DNA from: JAVBNU01 sp031551265
GTDB lineage: Bacteria; Cyanobacteriota; Vampirovibrionia; Gastranaerophilales; Gastranaerophilaceae
Length of the DNA: 48,824 nucleotides
NCBI GenBank assembly: GCA_031551265.1
Contig: JAVBNU010000003.1
Location: forward strand, 1 to 48,824
Reading direction: 5' to 3'
Under the pieces are notes generated by a model. It did not search any database, had not been told where the DNA came from, and saw nothing but the letters and a program-made list of their open reading frames with translations. Position numbers and translations under genes: made by a program. Positions 7,888 to 16,194 of this stretch are shown here, one piece after another. Each line of letters opens with the position of its first letter. Position 1 is the first letter of the stretch.

Positions 7888-9492
7888 TTATTCGCTGACA
7901 GAGTTTAGTTTTATGTATTTAGCTGAGCGAACGCCGTCGATAGCGTCTATTTTTTTGATAATTTCGTCATTTACGTCGGTGTCTGTGTTGATAATCATTA
8001 TTGAGATACCGTCGTTTTTAGTGCCGTGTTTTTGGACAACGGTCATTGAGCTGACGTTGACGTTATTTTCACCGATTACGGTTGCAACTTTGGCAATCAT
8101 TGACAATTTGTTGTCGTGAGGCACCAGCAGCATATTTCCTTGAGGTCTCACGCTCATTTCGTAGTCGTCCAGACGGACAATTCTAGGTATGTTTTTGGCT
8201 ATCATTGCGCCTGTAACGATATTTGAGCCTTTATCAGTTTTAATTTGTACTTTTATTGCGCCTGAGTAGTTACCAACTTTTTTAGATGCCGAGGTGACAA
8301 CACCAACATCGCGTTTTTTGGCAATCAGTGGGGCATTGACGTAGTTGACGCCTTCCATTTGGTGTGAGAAAACGCCTTTTAGGATTGCGACTTCAAGAGG
8401 TGAAATATCTAACTCCGCGAGTGCGCCATAGGCTGTAATTTCTATGGATTTTATGGCGCCGGAAGCTACTTGTTGGGCAATTTCGCCGAGGTTTTCGGCA
8501 AGCTGCATGTAGTCTTTTACGGGTTCGAGTTTTTCAGGTTTTAAAGACGGGATATTAACTGCTGCTTTTGCAGAGCCACCTGAGAGGACATCTCTAATTT
8601 GTTGTGCAACGTCAATTGCGACATTTATTTGTGCTTCGCTTGTGCTTGCACCTAAATGTGGAGTTAGGAGTACATTTCCGTTTGTATCGAGCAGCGGGCA
8701 CGCTGAAATATCAGGTTCATTTTCGAATACATCGATTGCAACAGAGGCAACCTGGCCGCTTTCGATAGCAGCTTTTAAATCGGCTTCGTTAATGATACCG
8801 CCGCGAGCGCAGTTGACTATGCGAACGCCTTTTTTCATTTTGGCGAGAGTGTCTTTGTTTATGAGGTTAATTGTGTCTTTAGTTTTGGGGACATGGAGCG
8901 ATATAAAGTCACATTTCCCCCAGAAATCGTCGAGGTTTTCGACGTATTCGCCGCCTAGTTTTTCAACTGTAGCTTTTGAAGTGAATGGGTCATAGACAAA
9001 TATTTTCATGCCAAGGGCAAGTGCGACTTTCGCGACATGTGAGCCGATTTTGCCGAGTCCGATAATGCCTAGAGATTTGTTGAAAAGCTCAGTGCCTGTG
9101 TATTTTGAGCGTTCCCATTTGCCTTCTTTGGTTGTTTGGCTTGCGGGCGCGATATTACGAGCCATTGCGAGCATCAAGGCGATTGTGTGTTCGGCAGCGG
9201 CTGTTGTGTTGCCATCGGGTGAGTTTACGACGATTATGCCTTTTTGAGTGGCTGCATCGACATCGATATTGTCAACGCCAACTCCTGCGCGTCCTATAAT
9301 TTTGAGGTTTTTGCCTGCTTCTATAATTTTAGGGGTAACTTTAGTTTGGCTTCTAACCATTAAAGCATCGTATTCGCCTATTTTTTGGGCAAGTTCATTT
9401 TCGTCCATTGTTGGCAAAAAGTCCACTTGTGCGGCTTCTTTGATTATGTCGCCTGCTGACTCGTTTATTTTATCGGTTACTAAAACTTTCAT
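7888..9492 (-). CDS. serA: D-3-phosphoglycerate dehydrogenase
   Basis: First enzyme of serine synthesis: oxidises 3-phosphoglycerate with NAD. At 534 aa it is the long form, with substrate and NAD domains (1-310), an intervening domain (about 310-450) and a C-terminal ACT domain (from about 455, HDNKLSMIAKVATVIGENNVNVSSM) that usually binds serine for feedback. The nucleotide loop GLGKIGSH is at 145-152; the catalytic Arg lies in NCARGGI, Glu in ENEPD and His in TPHLGAST. A clear AAGGA site precedes ATG. It starts 14 bases after the upstream aminotransferase ends, so the two are cotranscribed. Confidence 0.97.
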   Translation of the reverse strand: MKVLVTDKINESAGDIIKEAAQVDFLPTMDENELAQKIGEYDALMVRSQTKVTPKIIEAGKNLKIIGRAGVGVDNIDVDAATQKGIIVVNSPDGNTTAAAEHTIALMLAMARNIAPASQTTKEGKWERSKYTGTELFNKSLGIIGLGKIGSHVAKVALALGMKIFVYDPFTSKATVEKLGGEYVENLDDFWGKCDFISLHVPKTKDTINLINKDTLAKMKKGVRIVNCARGGIINEADLKAAIESGQVASVAIDVFENEPDISACPLLDTNGNVLLTPHLGASTSEAQINVAIDVAQQIRDVLSGGSAKAAVNIPSLKPEKLEPVKDYMQLAENLGEIAQQVASGAIKSIEITAYGALAELDISPLEVAILKGVFSHQMEGVNYVNAPLIAKKRDVGVVTSASKKVGNYSGAIKVQIKTDKGSNIVTGAMIAKNIPRIVRLDDYEMSVRPQGNMLLVPHDNKLSMIAKVATVIGENNVNVSSMTVVQKHGTKNDGISIMIINTDTDVNDEIIKKIDAIDGVRSAKYIKLNSVSE

Positions 9493-9506
9493 TATTTATC
9501 CTTCAT

Positions 9507-10652
9507 TTATAGTGAGTTAATTAATTCTTTCAGGCCTCTGCCCAGCGGGAATTCGAAGCCGAGTTTGCGCAGAGTCGCTTCAAGAGCACCGACTGCTGCA
9601 ACTAGGTCACGGTCACAAACAAAGCCGAGTGTGCCCATTCTAAAAATCTTGTCTTTAAGCGCACCTTGGCCGTTTGCTACGATAATATCATAGTCATTTT
9701 TCAGGGTTTTTCTGATATCCGGCACGCTTACACCTTCAGGAGGTAAAATTGATGTAATTGCGTGGCTTGTGCAATTGTCATCTTCGACAAACAATTTCAA
9801 TCCGATAGCTTTAACGGCGTGGCGCAGTGCTAAAGCGTATTTTTTATGGCGTGCTTGGACGTTTTCTAAGCCTTCTTCTCTTATTAATTTGAGGGCTGTG
9901 TTGAGTCCGACAATCAAATTGACAGCAGGTGTAAATGGTGTTGAGTCATCTGCAACAGCTTTTTTATGCGCTTTCCAGTCGAAATAAAAACTCGGATATT
10001 TGCATTGTTCGTAAAGTTTCCATGCTCTTTCGTTTGCAGCCAGAAAAGCTAGCCCCGGGGGAATCATAAAGCCTTTTTGCGAGCCGGAAATCAGGACATC
10101 AATGCCCCATTCGTCCATTTTGCATTGCATAGCGCCGACGCTTGTTACGCCGTCGACAACTGATAATGCACCGTGTTCACGAATAATTTTCACCAGTGTT
10201 TGTATGTCGTTTGCAGCGCCTGTTGAAGTTTCGCTGTGTGTCAGAGTGACGATTTTAATTTCTTTATTTGTGTCACTGTCTAATCTGGCTTTCAAAACAG
10301 CCGGGTCAATTACTTGTCCGCTTTCGACTTTGATTTCTTCAACAACAGCGCCGCGCGAGCGTGCAATTTTAGCCCAGCGATCGCCAAAGTTTCCGATTAT
10401 CAGTGACAAAACTTTATCGCCTTCGTTTACTAGATTTTCGAGTGCTGCACACATAGCGCCCGTACCGCTGGCTGTAAATAAGAATACGTCATTTTGTGTT
10501 TGGAAAACGTATTTCAGGTTTGCGTATACTTCTTTTAAAATTGCCGAAAACTCGGTGCTGCGGTGCCCAATAGGGTGTCTGGCAATATCTAACATAACAG
10601 ATTCAGGAACAGGTGTTGGTCCCGGTATCATTAAAAAAGTTTTATCTTTCAT
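9507..10652 (-). CDS. Class V aminotransferase (serine/alanine-glyoxylate family; likely phosphoserine or serine transaminase)
   Basis: PLP enzyme of 381 aa. The cofactor lysine is Lys193 in SGSQKGFMIPPG; GPTPVPESV near the N-terminus and HSETSTG and VVDGVTSVGA in the middle are hallmarks of the alanine-glyoxylate / soluble-hydrogenase 42-kDa-subunit group found in cyanobacteria. Being first in an operon with serA, it most likely transaminates phosphohydroxypyruvate or a related keto acid in serine synthesis. That role is inferred from context; no separate serC is visible here. The start has only a weak ribosome binding site (AAGGAT). Confidence 0.9.
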   Translation of the reverse strand: MKDKTFLMIPGPTPVPESVMLDIARHPIGHRSTEFSAILKEVYANLKYVFQTQNDVFLFTASGTGAMCAALENLVNEGDKVLSLIIGNFGDRWAKIARSRGAVVEEIKVESGQVIDPAVLKARLDSDTNKEIKIVTLTHSETSTGAANDIQTLVKIIREHGALSVVDGVTSVGAMQCKMDEWGIDVLISGSQKGFMIPPGLAFLAANERAWKLYEQCKYPSFYFDWKAHKKAVADDSTPFTPAVNLIVGLNTALKLIREEGLENVQARHKKYALALRHAVKAIGLKLFVEDDNCTSHAITSILPPEGVSVPDIRKTLKNDYDIIVANGQGALKDKIFRMGTLGFVCDRDLVAAVGALEATLRKLGFEFPLGRGLKELINSL

Positions 10653-11098
10653 AATCGTATCCTTAATTAAGTATTTTGGTGCAGTGGTGATTGCACCACA
10701 TAGTTTTGACTCCTCGCGATGACATTATGTTGAATGGTCATGCGCACAATAATATTATTTTCGCATAAACAAACTATTCGTAGCAAATTTATTAATAATT
10801 TTCATATTCCAATTAATACTTATTACTCAGTGAAAGAGCGTTCAAGTTATAGCGTTCTTTCACATTTTTTTACTATCAATCCTATTAGCCATGTTTATCC
10901 GACAGATGCACTTGTTCAAGTATCCTGATATGTACGGCTCCTTTGCCGCCTACATCTCAAGCCTGAACATTAACGTTTTAAGTGTAGCTTGATGTTTAGC
11001 GTTTCAGCATGACCACAAGTACCGATAATAATTAATTACCATAGTATTTTTTAAAGGTTTTGACTTTTGAGTTGTCAGCGTATTATCATATATAAATT
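10653..11098. other. Intergenic region, 446 bp, no convincing gene
   Basis: Divergent region between the aminotransferase (minus) and U32 (plus) genes. It holds a GGTGCAGT-GGTG-ATTGCACC hairpin repeat at 10679-10697, an inverted repeat TCAAGC/GCTTGA at about 10958-10993 with no known binding factor, and a promoter-like element just before 11099. A 64-codon frame at 10734-10928 has no ribosome binding site or recognisable content. Confidence 0.6.
11060..11089 (+). promoter_or_regulatory. Predicted promoter of the U32 gene, possibly giving a leaderless mRNA
   Basis: TTGACT at 11060-11065, an 18-base spacer and TATCAT at 11084-11089. The predicted transcription start would fall within a few bases of the ATG at 11099, and no Shine-Dalgarno sequence is present before that ATG. 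Confidence 0.45.
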
Positions 11099-12337
11099 AT
11101 GAAACCCGAGTTATTAATGCCTGCGGGCAATATTGAGAAAATGGATTATGCATTCAATTACGGCGCCGATGCGGTGTACATGGGTGTTGCTGATTTTAGT
11201 TTGCGTGCGTTGCGTAAGGGTGAAGTTATTACTAATGACAACCTCAAACGTGCGATTGAATTAGCGCATTCGTATGGTAAAAAAGTTTATTTAACGTTCA
11301 ATATTTTTGCGTTTAATGATGATATTAAAAAGCTTCATGAAATGATAGAAATTATAAAAGATGCGAAGCCTGATGCGCTTATTATAAGTGATTTTGGCAT
11401 TTACAATGTTTTGAGGAAAGAGTTGCCTGAGCTGCCATTACATGTAAGTACACAGGCGAATACGTTGAATTATGAGGCAGTGAAATTTTGGCAGGATTTG
11501 GGTGCAGAGCGTGTTATTTTGGCGCGGGAGTTGTCGATACCTGAAATTGCTGAAATAAAAGCCAGGGTTCCTGATATGGAGCTGGAGGTTTTTGTGCATG
11601 GTTCGCAGTGTGTGGCTTTTGCGGGGCGTTGTTTGTTGAGTGACTATATGACCGATGGTGAGCGCAAAGCCAATCATGGTAACTGTTCGCAGCCATGTCG
11701 TTGGAGTTATAAATTGCTTGAGGAAACGCGTCCTAATGAGTATATGGAAATTGAGCAGAATGAGCGTGGTACGCATATTCTGAGCCCTAAAGATTTGGCG
11801 TTGGTTGAATATATACCACAATTGATTGATGCAGGGATTGATTCGTTCAAAATTGAAGGCCGCACAAAGAGTTTATACTACGTTTCGGCGGTTACAAAGG
11901 TTTATCGTCAGGCGATTGATGAGTATTGTAATGGTATAAAATCAGATTTTTCATATTTAAGAAATGAATTGATGAAAGTTGGCAATCGTGGTTACACGAC
12001 GGGATTTTTTGTAGATAAAGCACAGGTAGGTAACTACAGCTACGATATTTCAAAAGGTTTGGCAGGTGCTGATTTTCTTTGTGAGTTTCTTGAGAAGAAA
12101 GATAATTTATACAGAGTAAAGACACGCAATAAAATGCTTTTGGACGATGAGATTGAAATAATATCACCGGATGAGAATTTCATAGCAAAAATCACGAAGA
12201 TATATGATTTAAAAGATTTAGAGACAGTAAAAGATGTCGCGAATACGAATGATGAGTTGTATATTGAGCTTTCAAAAGATCCAAAAGATTACAAATATGC
12301 TTTAGGGAGAACTGTTGGGGTTAAAGTCGTAAGATGA
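11099..12337 (+). CDS. Peptidase U32 family protein (TrhP/YegQ-like, tRNA hydroxylation)
   Basis: Despite the peptidase name, characterised members of this group (TrhP) are linked to 5-hydroxyuridine formation in tRNA, using prephenate. The protein (412 aa) begins KPELLMPAGNIEKMDYAFNYGADAVYMG, as expected of the barrel. It has the U32 signature EVFVHGSQCVAFAGRCLLS and four cysteines (171, 178, 196, 200) fit for an iron-sulfur cluster. The C-terminal part is the usual beta-barrel. The next gene starts inside its stop codon region (ATGA overlap), so it is coupled to the YqeG-like phosphatase. No ribosome binding site is visible. Confidence 0.9.
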   Translation: MKPELLMPAGNIEKMDYAFNYGADAVYMGVADFSLRALRKGEVITNDNLKRAIELAHSYGKKVYLTFNIFAFNDDIKKLHEMIEIIKDAKPDALIISDFGIYNVLRKELPELPLHVSTQANTLNYEAVKFWQDLGAERVILARELSIPEIAEIKARVPDMELEVFVHGSQCVAFAGRCLLSDYMTDGERKANHGNCSQPCRWSYKLLEETRPNEYMEIEQNERGTHILSPKDLALVEYIPQLIDAGIDSFKIEGRTKSLYYVSAVTKVYRQAIDEYCNGIKSDFSYLRNELMKVGNRGYTTGFFVDKAQVGNYSYDISKGLAGADFLCEFLEKKDNLYRVKTRNKMLLDDEIEIISPDENFIAKITKIYDLKDLETVKDVANTNDELYIELSKDPKDYKYALGRTVGVKVVR

Positions 12338-12813
12338 TAATAAAGCCTGATTATAATTTAAAATCATTGTTTGATATTGATATCGAGGAATTAAAAAAAC
12401 TTGGTATTGAAGCATTTTTGTTCGATTTAGATTCTACCGTTATGGCTTCAAAAACCGGGGTATATTGTGAAAAAGTTTATGACTGGTTGTGCGAATTGAA
12501 AAAAGATTTTGAAGTTGCAATTATAAGCAACAATTACGACGAAAAATATATTAATAATGTTCAGCAGCAGTCTTGTTTTGATGTAATTGGAGCGGCGAGA
12601 AAGCCTGATACGAAGGTTACGCTTGAGTATTTAAAGCGAATTGATGTCGCACCTGAAAAATGTGTAGTAGTTGGTGACAGGCCGTTGACTGATATTTTGC
12701 TGGGTAAAAAATTAGGTGCGAAGACAATTTTAGTGGATTCAATTACATGTGACACCGAGGCGAAAATAGTGCGGTTTGTGCGTGCGCTTGAGAGATTGTT
12801 TATTCGGAAGTAA
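12334..12813 (+). CDS. YqeG-family HAD phosphatase
   Basis: 159 aa, HAD superfamily subfamily IIIA. Motif I is FLFDLDSTV with Asp31 and Asp33; motif II is the Ser/Asn of AIISNN; the lysine of ARKPDTKV and motif VVVGDRPLTDILLGKKLGAKTILV follow. Members resemble phosphatidylglycerophosphate phosphatase; the natural substrate is not certain. The usual DLDNTL reads DLDSTV here, which should be tolerated. Overlaps the U32 gene by four bases. Confidence 0.88.
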   Translation: MIIKPDYNLKSLFDIDIEELKKLGIEAFLFDLDSTVMASKTGVYCEKVYDWLCELKKDFEVAIISNNYDEKYINNVQQQSCFDVIGAARKPDTKVTLEYLKRIDVAPEKCVVVGDRPLTDILLGKKLGAKTILVDSITCDTEAKIVRFVRALERLFIRK

Positions 12814-12818
12814 TTATT

Positions 12819-12877
12819 GGTGCGTGAGACGCACCCTACATATTTAACTAATTGTTGGGTTTTCAACCCCAACCTAC
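12819..12877. repeat. Two GTAG-foot hairpin repeats
   Basis: GGTGCGTGAGACGCACC+CTACA (12819-12840) and GTTGGGTTTTCAACCCCAAC+CTAC (12854-12877). They lie after the YqeG-like gene and directly before the 132-bp palindromic element. Confidence 0.8.
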
Positions 12878-12889
12878 AAGCTACAATCT

Positions 12890-13021
12890 GTCATGCCACG
12901 ACATTAATCATTGGGTAACTCTTGAGTCGAACGCAAGTGGCATACTGTGTTTATGAGTTAGTATGATAGCCCACTTACGTACGCTTAGATTACAATAAAA
13001 CAATCTATGTCGTGGGCTGAC
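12890..13021. mobile_element. 132-bp palindromic MITE-like element, copy 1
   Basis: Bounded by 15-bp inverted repeats GTCATGCCACGACAT (12890-12904) and ATGTCGTGGGCTGAC (13007-13021), which pair at 13 of 15 positions. The inside is also an imperfect palindrome: ACGCAAGTGG pairs with the region around CCACTTACGT, and CATACT...AGTATG forms the tip. A second copy of equal length lies at 14952-15083 in the same orientation. No transposase is encoded. No clear target duplication is seen. Confidence 0.75.
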
Positions 13022-13062
13022 GTTGCCAGTTAATCTGGTGGGCTGACGCACTCTACAATATA

Positions 13063-14688
13063 TTATGCAGAAACTGTCGGAACTGCGGGGCCTTTGTATG
13101 ATTCGTATAATTTCATAACACGACTGTCAAATTTATGACCGCTGCACAGGCTTGCGTAGACTTCTGCAACGAATTCCATTGGTGATGTGGTGGCATAGTG
13201 AGAAACGGTGTTTGCAATATATTGTTTTTCAGGGTCGGTTACAAAGTCAGTAACTTCTTTAGGAACCGGTTTTCCAGCTTCTTTGTATACTTCAGGTTTG
13301 TTTAATTTTCCATAGAAATCGCCCCAAATTGCGTTTTTGTGGTGGAACAAATGTCCTTGCTCGTGGTATATAGTGTCGAATACGTCTGCTTTCCTATTTA
13401 TGACATTAGGAACGGGGTATTTTAAAATATTTTCTTCACAAAAGCTGACTAAAATATTATACGAGTCATTAAGATAATGGCATTGCTGTTCTTGAGATAA
13501 TTTTTGGAACTCAGCGAGTTCAAGGAATTTATATGGTTCTAAAGCTTTTTCTATTAATTGTTCTCTTGTGTATTTGTTTTGTGATAATTCAGTTATTTGA
13601 GTTATTTTTGTCTTAATGCCGGTAATGCTTGTAGAATGCAATGTATCCGTTTCGTATAATCTGACGTATTCGCTCAAGTAGTCTCTTAGTCTATCTGATT
13701 TAAAGGATGGGTTTTTCTTTGAAATATCGTCTGCAATACTTTGGGCATCAACAGTAGATGCAACCTGCTTCAATGCATATTCCAGTAGTTCTTGGTCACT
13801 TAATTCAGCAAATTTGGCTGATTCTTTTGCGGATATTTTAGCCATTGCTTTTTGGATGCCTGTTTTTGTTTTTTGATTTGAGTATAAATCTTCTAAAAAT
13901 CGTAGCGGTCTACTTGCCAGTAATTCCTCGAAAGCGTTGCAGTCACTTATCAGTGAGTTCAAAGCAGACATTTCTTGTTTTGTTGCAGTATTGTTTTTGA
14001 AATTAATGGCTAGGTCGCATAATTTATTAAATTTTTGTGGGTCTATATATGGAAATGATTTTACCCTAAATCCGCTGTCGGTAAACATAAAACCTATAGA
14101 ATTCAGCCCTGTTTCCAAATCTTTAGGCAAGTCAGTAAAATAATGATTATTAACAAAGAGCGTTGGTCGCATTCTGCCGTCTTCGCATATTCCGGCGGCC
14201 ATGCCTGCAATTACATCGATTTCTTTTTCACCATTTGGAAAAGGTTTAACTTGAGTTGGCATGTGACCTTTGCCTTTGTATAGGTTGTTCATTCTTGCGA
14301 GGCCTTCGTTTACCCAGTTGGCGAGTTCGAGGTCATTGCCTGTGTCAAAGTGAGTAATTTTAAAATTTTCTTTGGCAAATTTGATTGCCTCGTCCATATT
14401 TTTGGCTTCTGTAAACTCGATTTTTTCGGCTAGTTTTGTGATTTCAGTCATTCTGCCGTATCGTACTGCTACCGCAATAGCTACAGCTGTTGCAACAGCA
14501 CCGGCGCCAACTGCTATTTTCGTTTTTAATGACCAGCCTTTTTTCTCTTCTTTATTATTTGAAGAAATTTCAACGGTGTCTTGTTTTGGCTGTGAGTGAA
14601 TAAAATAGGCACTATTCGGTATAGCTGGGGGCATAGTGGTATTAGCACCCTGGGGGGTAGTTTGGAGATTACTTATGTTTGATGACAT
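13063..14688 (-). CDS. Membrane-anchored zinc-metalloprotease-like protein (HEXXH), 541 aa
   Basis: Residues 1-52 are polar and Asn/Gln/Pro/Thr rich with no Sec signal at the very N-terminus. A hydrophobic Ala/Val segment lies at about 57-75. The tail is large; near its C-terminus is YHEQGHLFHH with the zincin motif HEQGH at 442-446. About 60 residues on, SHYATTSPMEFVAEVYASL offers Glu505 or Glu509 as third zinc ligand, a gluzincin-like layout. Substrate and true activity are unknown. An AGGAAG site lies about 12 bases upstream of ATG. The gene is flanked by two direct 132-bp palindromic elements, and a (GATAA)10 tract lies 80-130 bases upstream of its start. Confidence 0.75.
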   Translation of the reverse strand: MSSNISNLQTTPQGANTTMPPAIPNSAYFIHSQPKQDTVEISSNNKEEKKGWSLKTKIAVGAGAVATAVAIAVAVRYGRMTEITKLAEKIEFTEAKNMDEAIKFAKENFKITHFDTGNDLELANWVNEGLARMNNLYKGKGHMPTQVKPFPNGEKEIDVIAGMAAGICEDGRMRPTLFVNNHYFTDLPKDLETGLNSIGFMFTDSGFRVKSFPYIDPQKFNKLCDLAINFKNNTATKQEMSALNSLISDCNAFEELLASRPLRFLEDLYSNQKTKTGIQKAMAKISAKESAKFAELSDQELLEYALKQVASTVDAQSIADDISKKNPSFKSDRLRDYLSEYVRLYETDTLHSTSITGIKTKITQITELSQNKYTREQLIEKALEPYKFLELAEFQKLSQEQQCHYLNDSYNILVSFCEENILKYPVPNVINRKADVFDTIYHEQGHLFHHKNAIWGDFYGKLNKPEVYKEAGKPVPKEVTDFVTDPEKQYIANTVSHYATTSPMEFVAEVYASLCSGHKFDSRVMKLYESYKGPAVPTVSA

Positions 14689-14769
14689 CTGACTAAAAAC
14701 TTCCTTTTGACTTTCCTAGTTTCTTCTTTAATAAAAACAAAAAAAGAAAAATAATTCCCTCGCCTCGGC

Positions 14770-14819
14770 TTATCTTATCTTATCTTATCTTATCTTATCT
14801 TATCTTATCTTATCTTATC
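14770..14819. repeat. Pentanucleotide microsatellite (TTATC)10
   Basis: Ten perfect TTATC units, read as (GATAA)10 on the strand of the zincin gene whose ATG is at 14688. A long perfect 5-base tract just upstream of a surface-type gene is the classic layout for slipped-strand variation of promoter spacing. A candidate -10 (TATTAA) lies between tract and ATG. Confidence 0.95.
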
Positions 14820-14914
14820 TTATTAGGCATTTTTATTGAGTTTCAGGGGGTTAAAACTCGTTTTTACAATTTGTAATATTTGGTATTTTGTGGCCAGAAT
14901 GCCCTTTACGTTTT

Positions 14915-14938
14915 GTTGGGGTAGAAACCCCAACCTAC
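14915..14938. repeat. GTAG-foot hairpin repeat
   Basis: GTTGGGGT-AGAA-ACCCCAAC followed by CTAC; same family as 379-398. Confidence 0.85.
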
Positions 14939-14951
14939 TAATCTATAACCT

Positions 14952-15083
14952 GTCATGCCACGACATTAATCATTGGACAACTTTTGAGTCGAACACAAGT
15001 GTCATATTGTGTTTACAAGTTATTCTGGTAGCCCACTTCCTTACGCTTAGATTACAATAAGACAATCTATGTCGTGGGCTGAC
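14952..15083. mobile_element. 132-bp palindromic MITE-like element, copy 2
   Basis: Same 15-bp ends as copy 1 (14952-14966 and 15069-15083), same length and same orientation, with scattered differences inside. Several changes near the tip (CATATT against ATTCTG) weaken the central stem, so this copy looks less constrained. Confidence 0.75.
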
Positions 15084-15099
15084 GTTGACGGTAATTGCA

Positions 15100-15121
15100 G
15101 GTGCTTGGGACGCACCTTACA
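15100..15121. repeat. GTAG-foot hairpin repeat, slightly degenerate
   Basis: GGTGCTTGGGACGCACC followed by TTACA, directly after the stop of the minus-strand sigma-factor gene. Confidence 0.7.
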
Positions 15122-15125
15122 ATTG

Positions 15126-15950
15126 TTACACGATGCTTTTTTGGAGGCGGTCAGCTCGGGATTGGCTGAGGATGTTGCGCAGTTTCATGATGGCTTGCGA
15201 GTGCAGTTGGCAGGCGCGTGATTCTGAAATATCAACGGCTTCGCCGATTTCTCTAAGTGTCATGTTTTCGTGGTAATAGAGTACCATTATAACTTTTTCT
15301 CTTTCGGGTAGTTTGTTTAGCGCCATTTGTAGTTCTTTCTTTGAATCTTTTTCTTCAAGCATTTCAAGCGGGAGTTTGTTGTTCTCATCTTCAATGGTAT
15401 CAATAATTTCAATGGAGTCATCCGCAGTGCTTTTTTTGTCATAAATTGAGGTAATTGTTGTATCTTCAGCCATGATAGAGTTAACTTTATCGGCTGTAAG
15501 TCCTAACTCTTCGCCTATTTCAGACGGGGTTGGTGTTCTGCCCAGGGTTTTTCTCAAGCGTTCTGAGGTTTCTTTGATATCTTTGATTTTTTTTCTGACG
15601 TTACGTGGCAGGAAGTCCTGGTTTCTGATTTTATCGATAATATTTCCTTTAATGCGCATCAGTGCGTATGTTTCAAAGCGTGCGCCTCTGTCAGTAGAAA
15701 ATTTTTCCACTGCATCTATCAGTCCTTCAACGCCGTAGCTGGCGATGTCTTCAATGGAGAAACTGGGGGGGAGGTTAATTTTTACACGTCCGATTACATA
15801 TCTTGTTAAATAAATATATTGCACAATGAGTTTGTCGCGCAAAGCTTTGTTTGATTTGTCGCGCATATATTCAGCCCAAAGTGACTCGAGCTCCTCATCT
15901 GAGACGCGCTTAATATTGTTATATGAATTGAATTCTACGGTTTCAGTCAT
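15126..15950 (-). CDS. RNA polymerase sigma-28 family factor (FliA/WhiG type)
   Basis: 274 aa with sigma-70 regions 2 to 4 of the FliA/WhiG group. Region 2 includes SFSIEDIASYGVEGLIDAVEKFSTDRGARFETYALMRI; region 3 has LGRTPTPSEIGEELGL; region 4 has LPEREKVIMVLYYHENMTLREIGEAVDISESRACQLHSQAIMKLR, with the helix-turn-helix. In other bacteria such factors drive flagellar, chemotaxis or developmental genes. The chemosensory genes nearby fit this, but no flagellar gene is in the window. Start preceded by TTGGGGAATTT, a wobble-type ribosome binding site. Confidence 0.93.
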   Translation of the reverse strand: MTETVEFNSYNNIKRVSDEELESLWAEYMRDKSNKALRDKLIVQYIYLTRYVIGRVKINLPPSFSIEDIASYGVEGLIDAVEKFSTDRGARFETYALMRIKGNIIDKIRNQDFLPRNVRKKIKDIKETSERLRKTLGRTPTPSEIGEELGLTADKVNSIMAEDTTITSIYDKKSTADDSIEIIDTIEDENNKLPLEMLEEKDSKKELQMALNKLPEREKVIMVLYYHENMTLREIGEAVDISESRACQLHSQAIMKLRNILSQSRADRLQKSIV

Positions 15951-16108
15951 CTAAATTCCCCAAGATACAGCTGTGACAAGCAGCATATCTTAATTCTATC
16001 CATTAGTGGGAAATAGTAATCATGTATTTAGATGAAATTTTCTATAAATGGTCTTAAATATGACTTTTTAAAGAAGCTTTTTGGTAAGTTCGTTTTAACA
16101 TAGCTATG

Positions 16109-16184
16109 AGATCCCGCATATTAACGCCCAATATAAATTGCAATGTTTAATACTGCGGGACGGCGCTTCGATTGGCATCTCAGA
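16109..16184. other. Candidate structured RNA or regulatory hairpin between tolC and the sigma-factor gene
   Basis: CCCGCATATTAA (from 16113) pairs with TTAATACTGCGGG (to about 16159) with one bulge. The flanks TGAGAT and ATCTCA pair outside it, giving a long stem around a loop of about 25 bases. GCCAAT and ATTGGGC on the minus strand could form a competing pair. There is no T-run, so it is not a plain terminator. It lies in the 244-base leader of the sigma gene and 3' of tolC. Confidence 0.4.
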
Positions 16185-16194
16185 CAAATAATAT

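Larger units (their letters stand above)
14689..15125. other. Intergenic region, 437 bp, repeat-rich
   Basis: Holds the upstream region of the zincin gene, the pentanucleotide tract, a GTAG-foot hairpin (14915-14938), the second 132-bp palindromic element and another hairpin at the 3' end of the sigma-factor gene. No gene is supported. Confidence 0.7.

Noticed and set aside
10734..10928. 64-codon frame in the gap before the U32 gene
   Set aside because: No ribosome binding site, no recognisable domain, and atypical composition.
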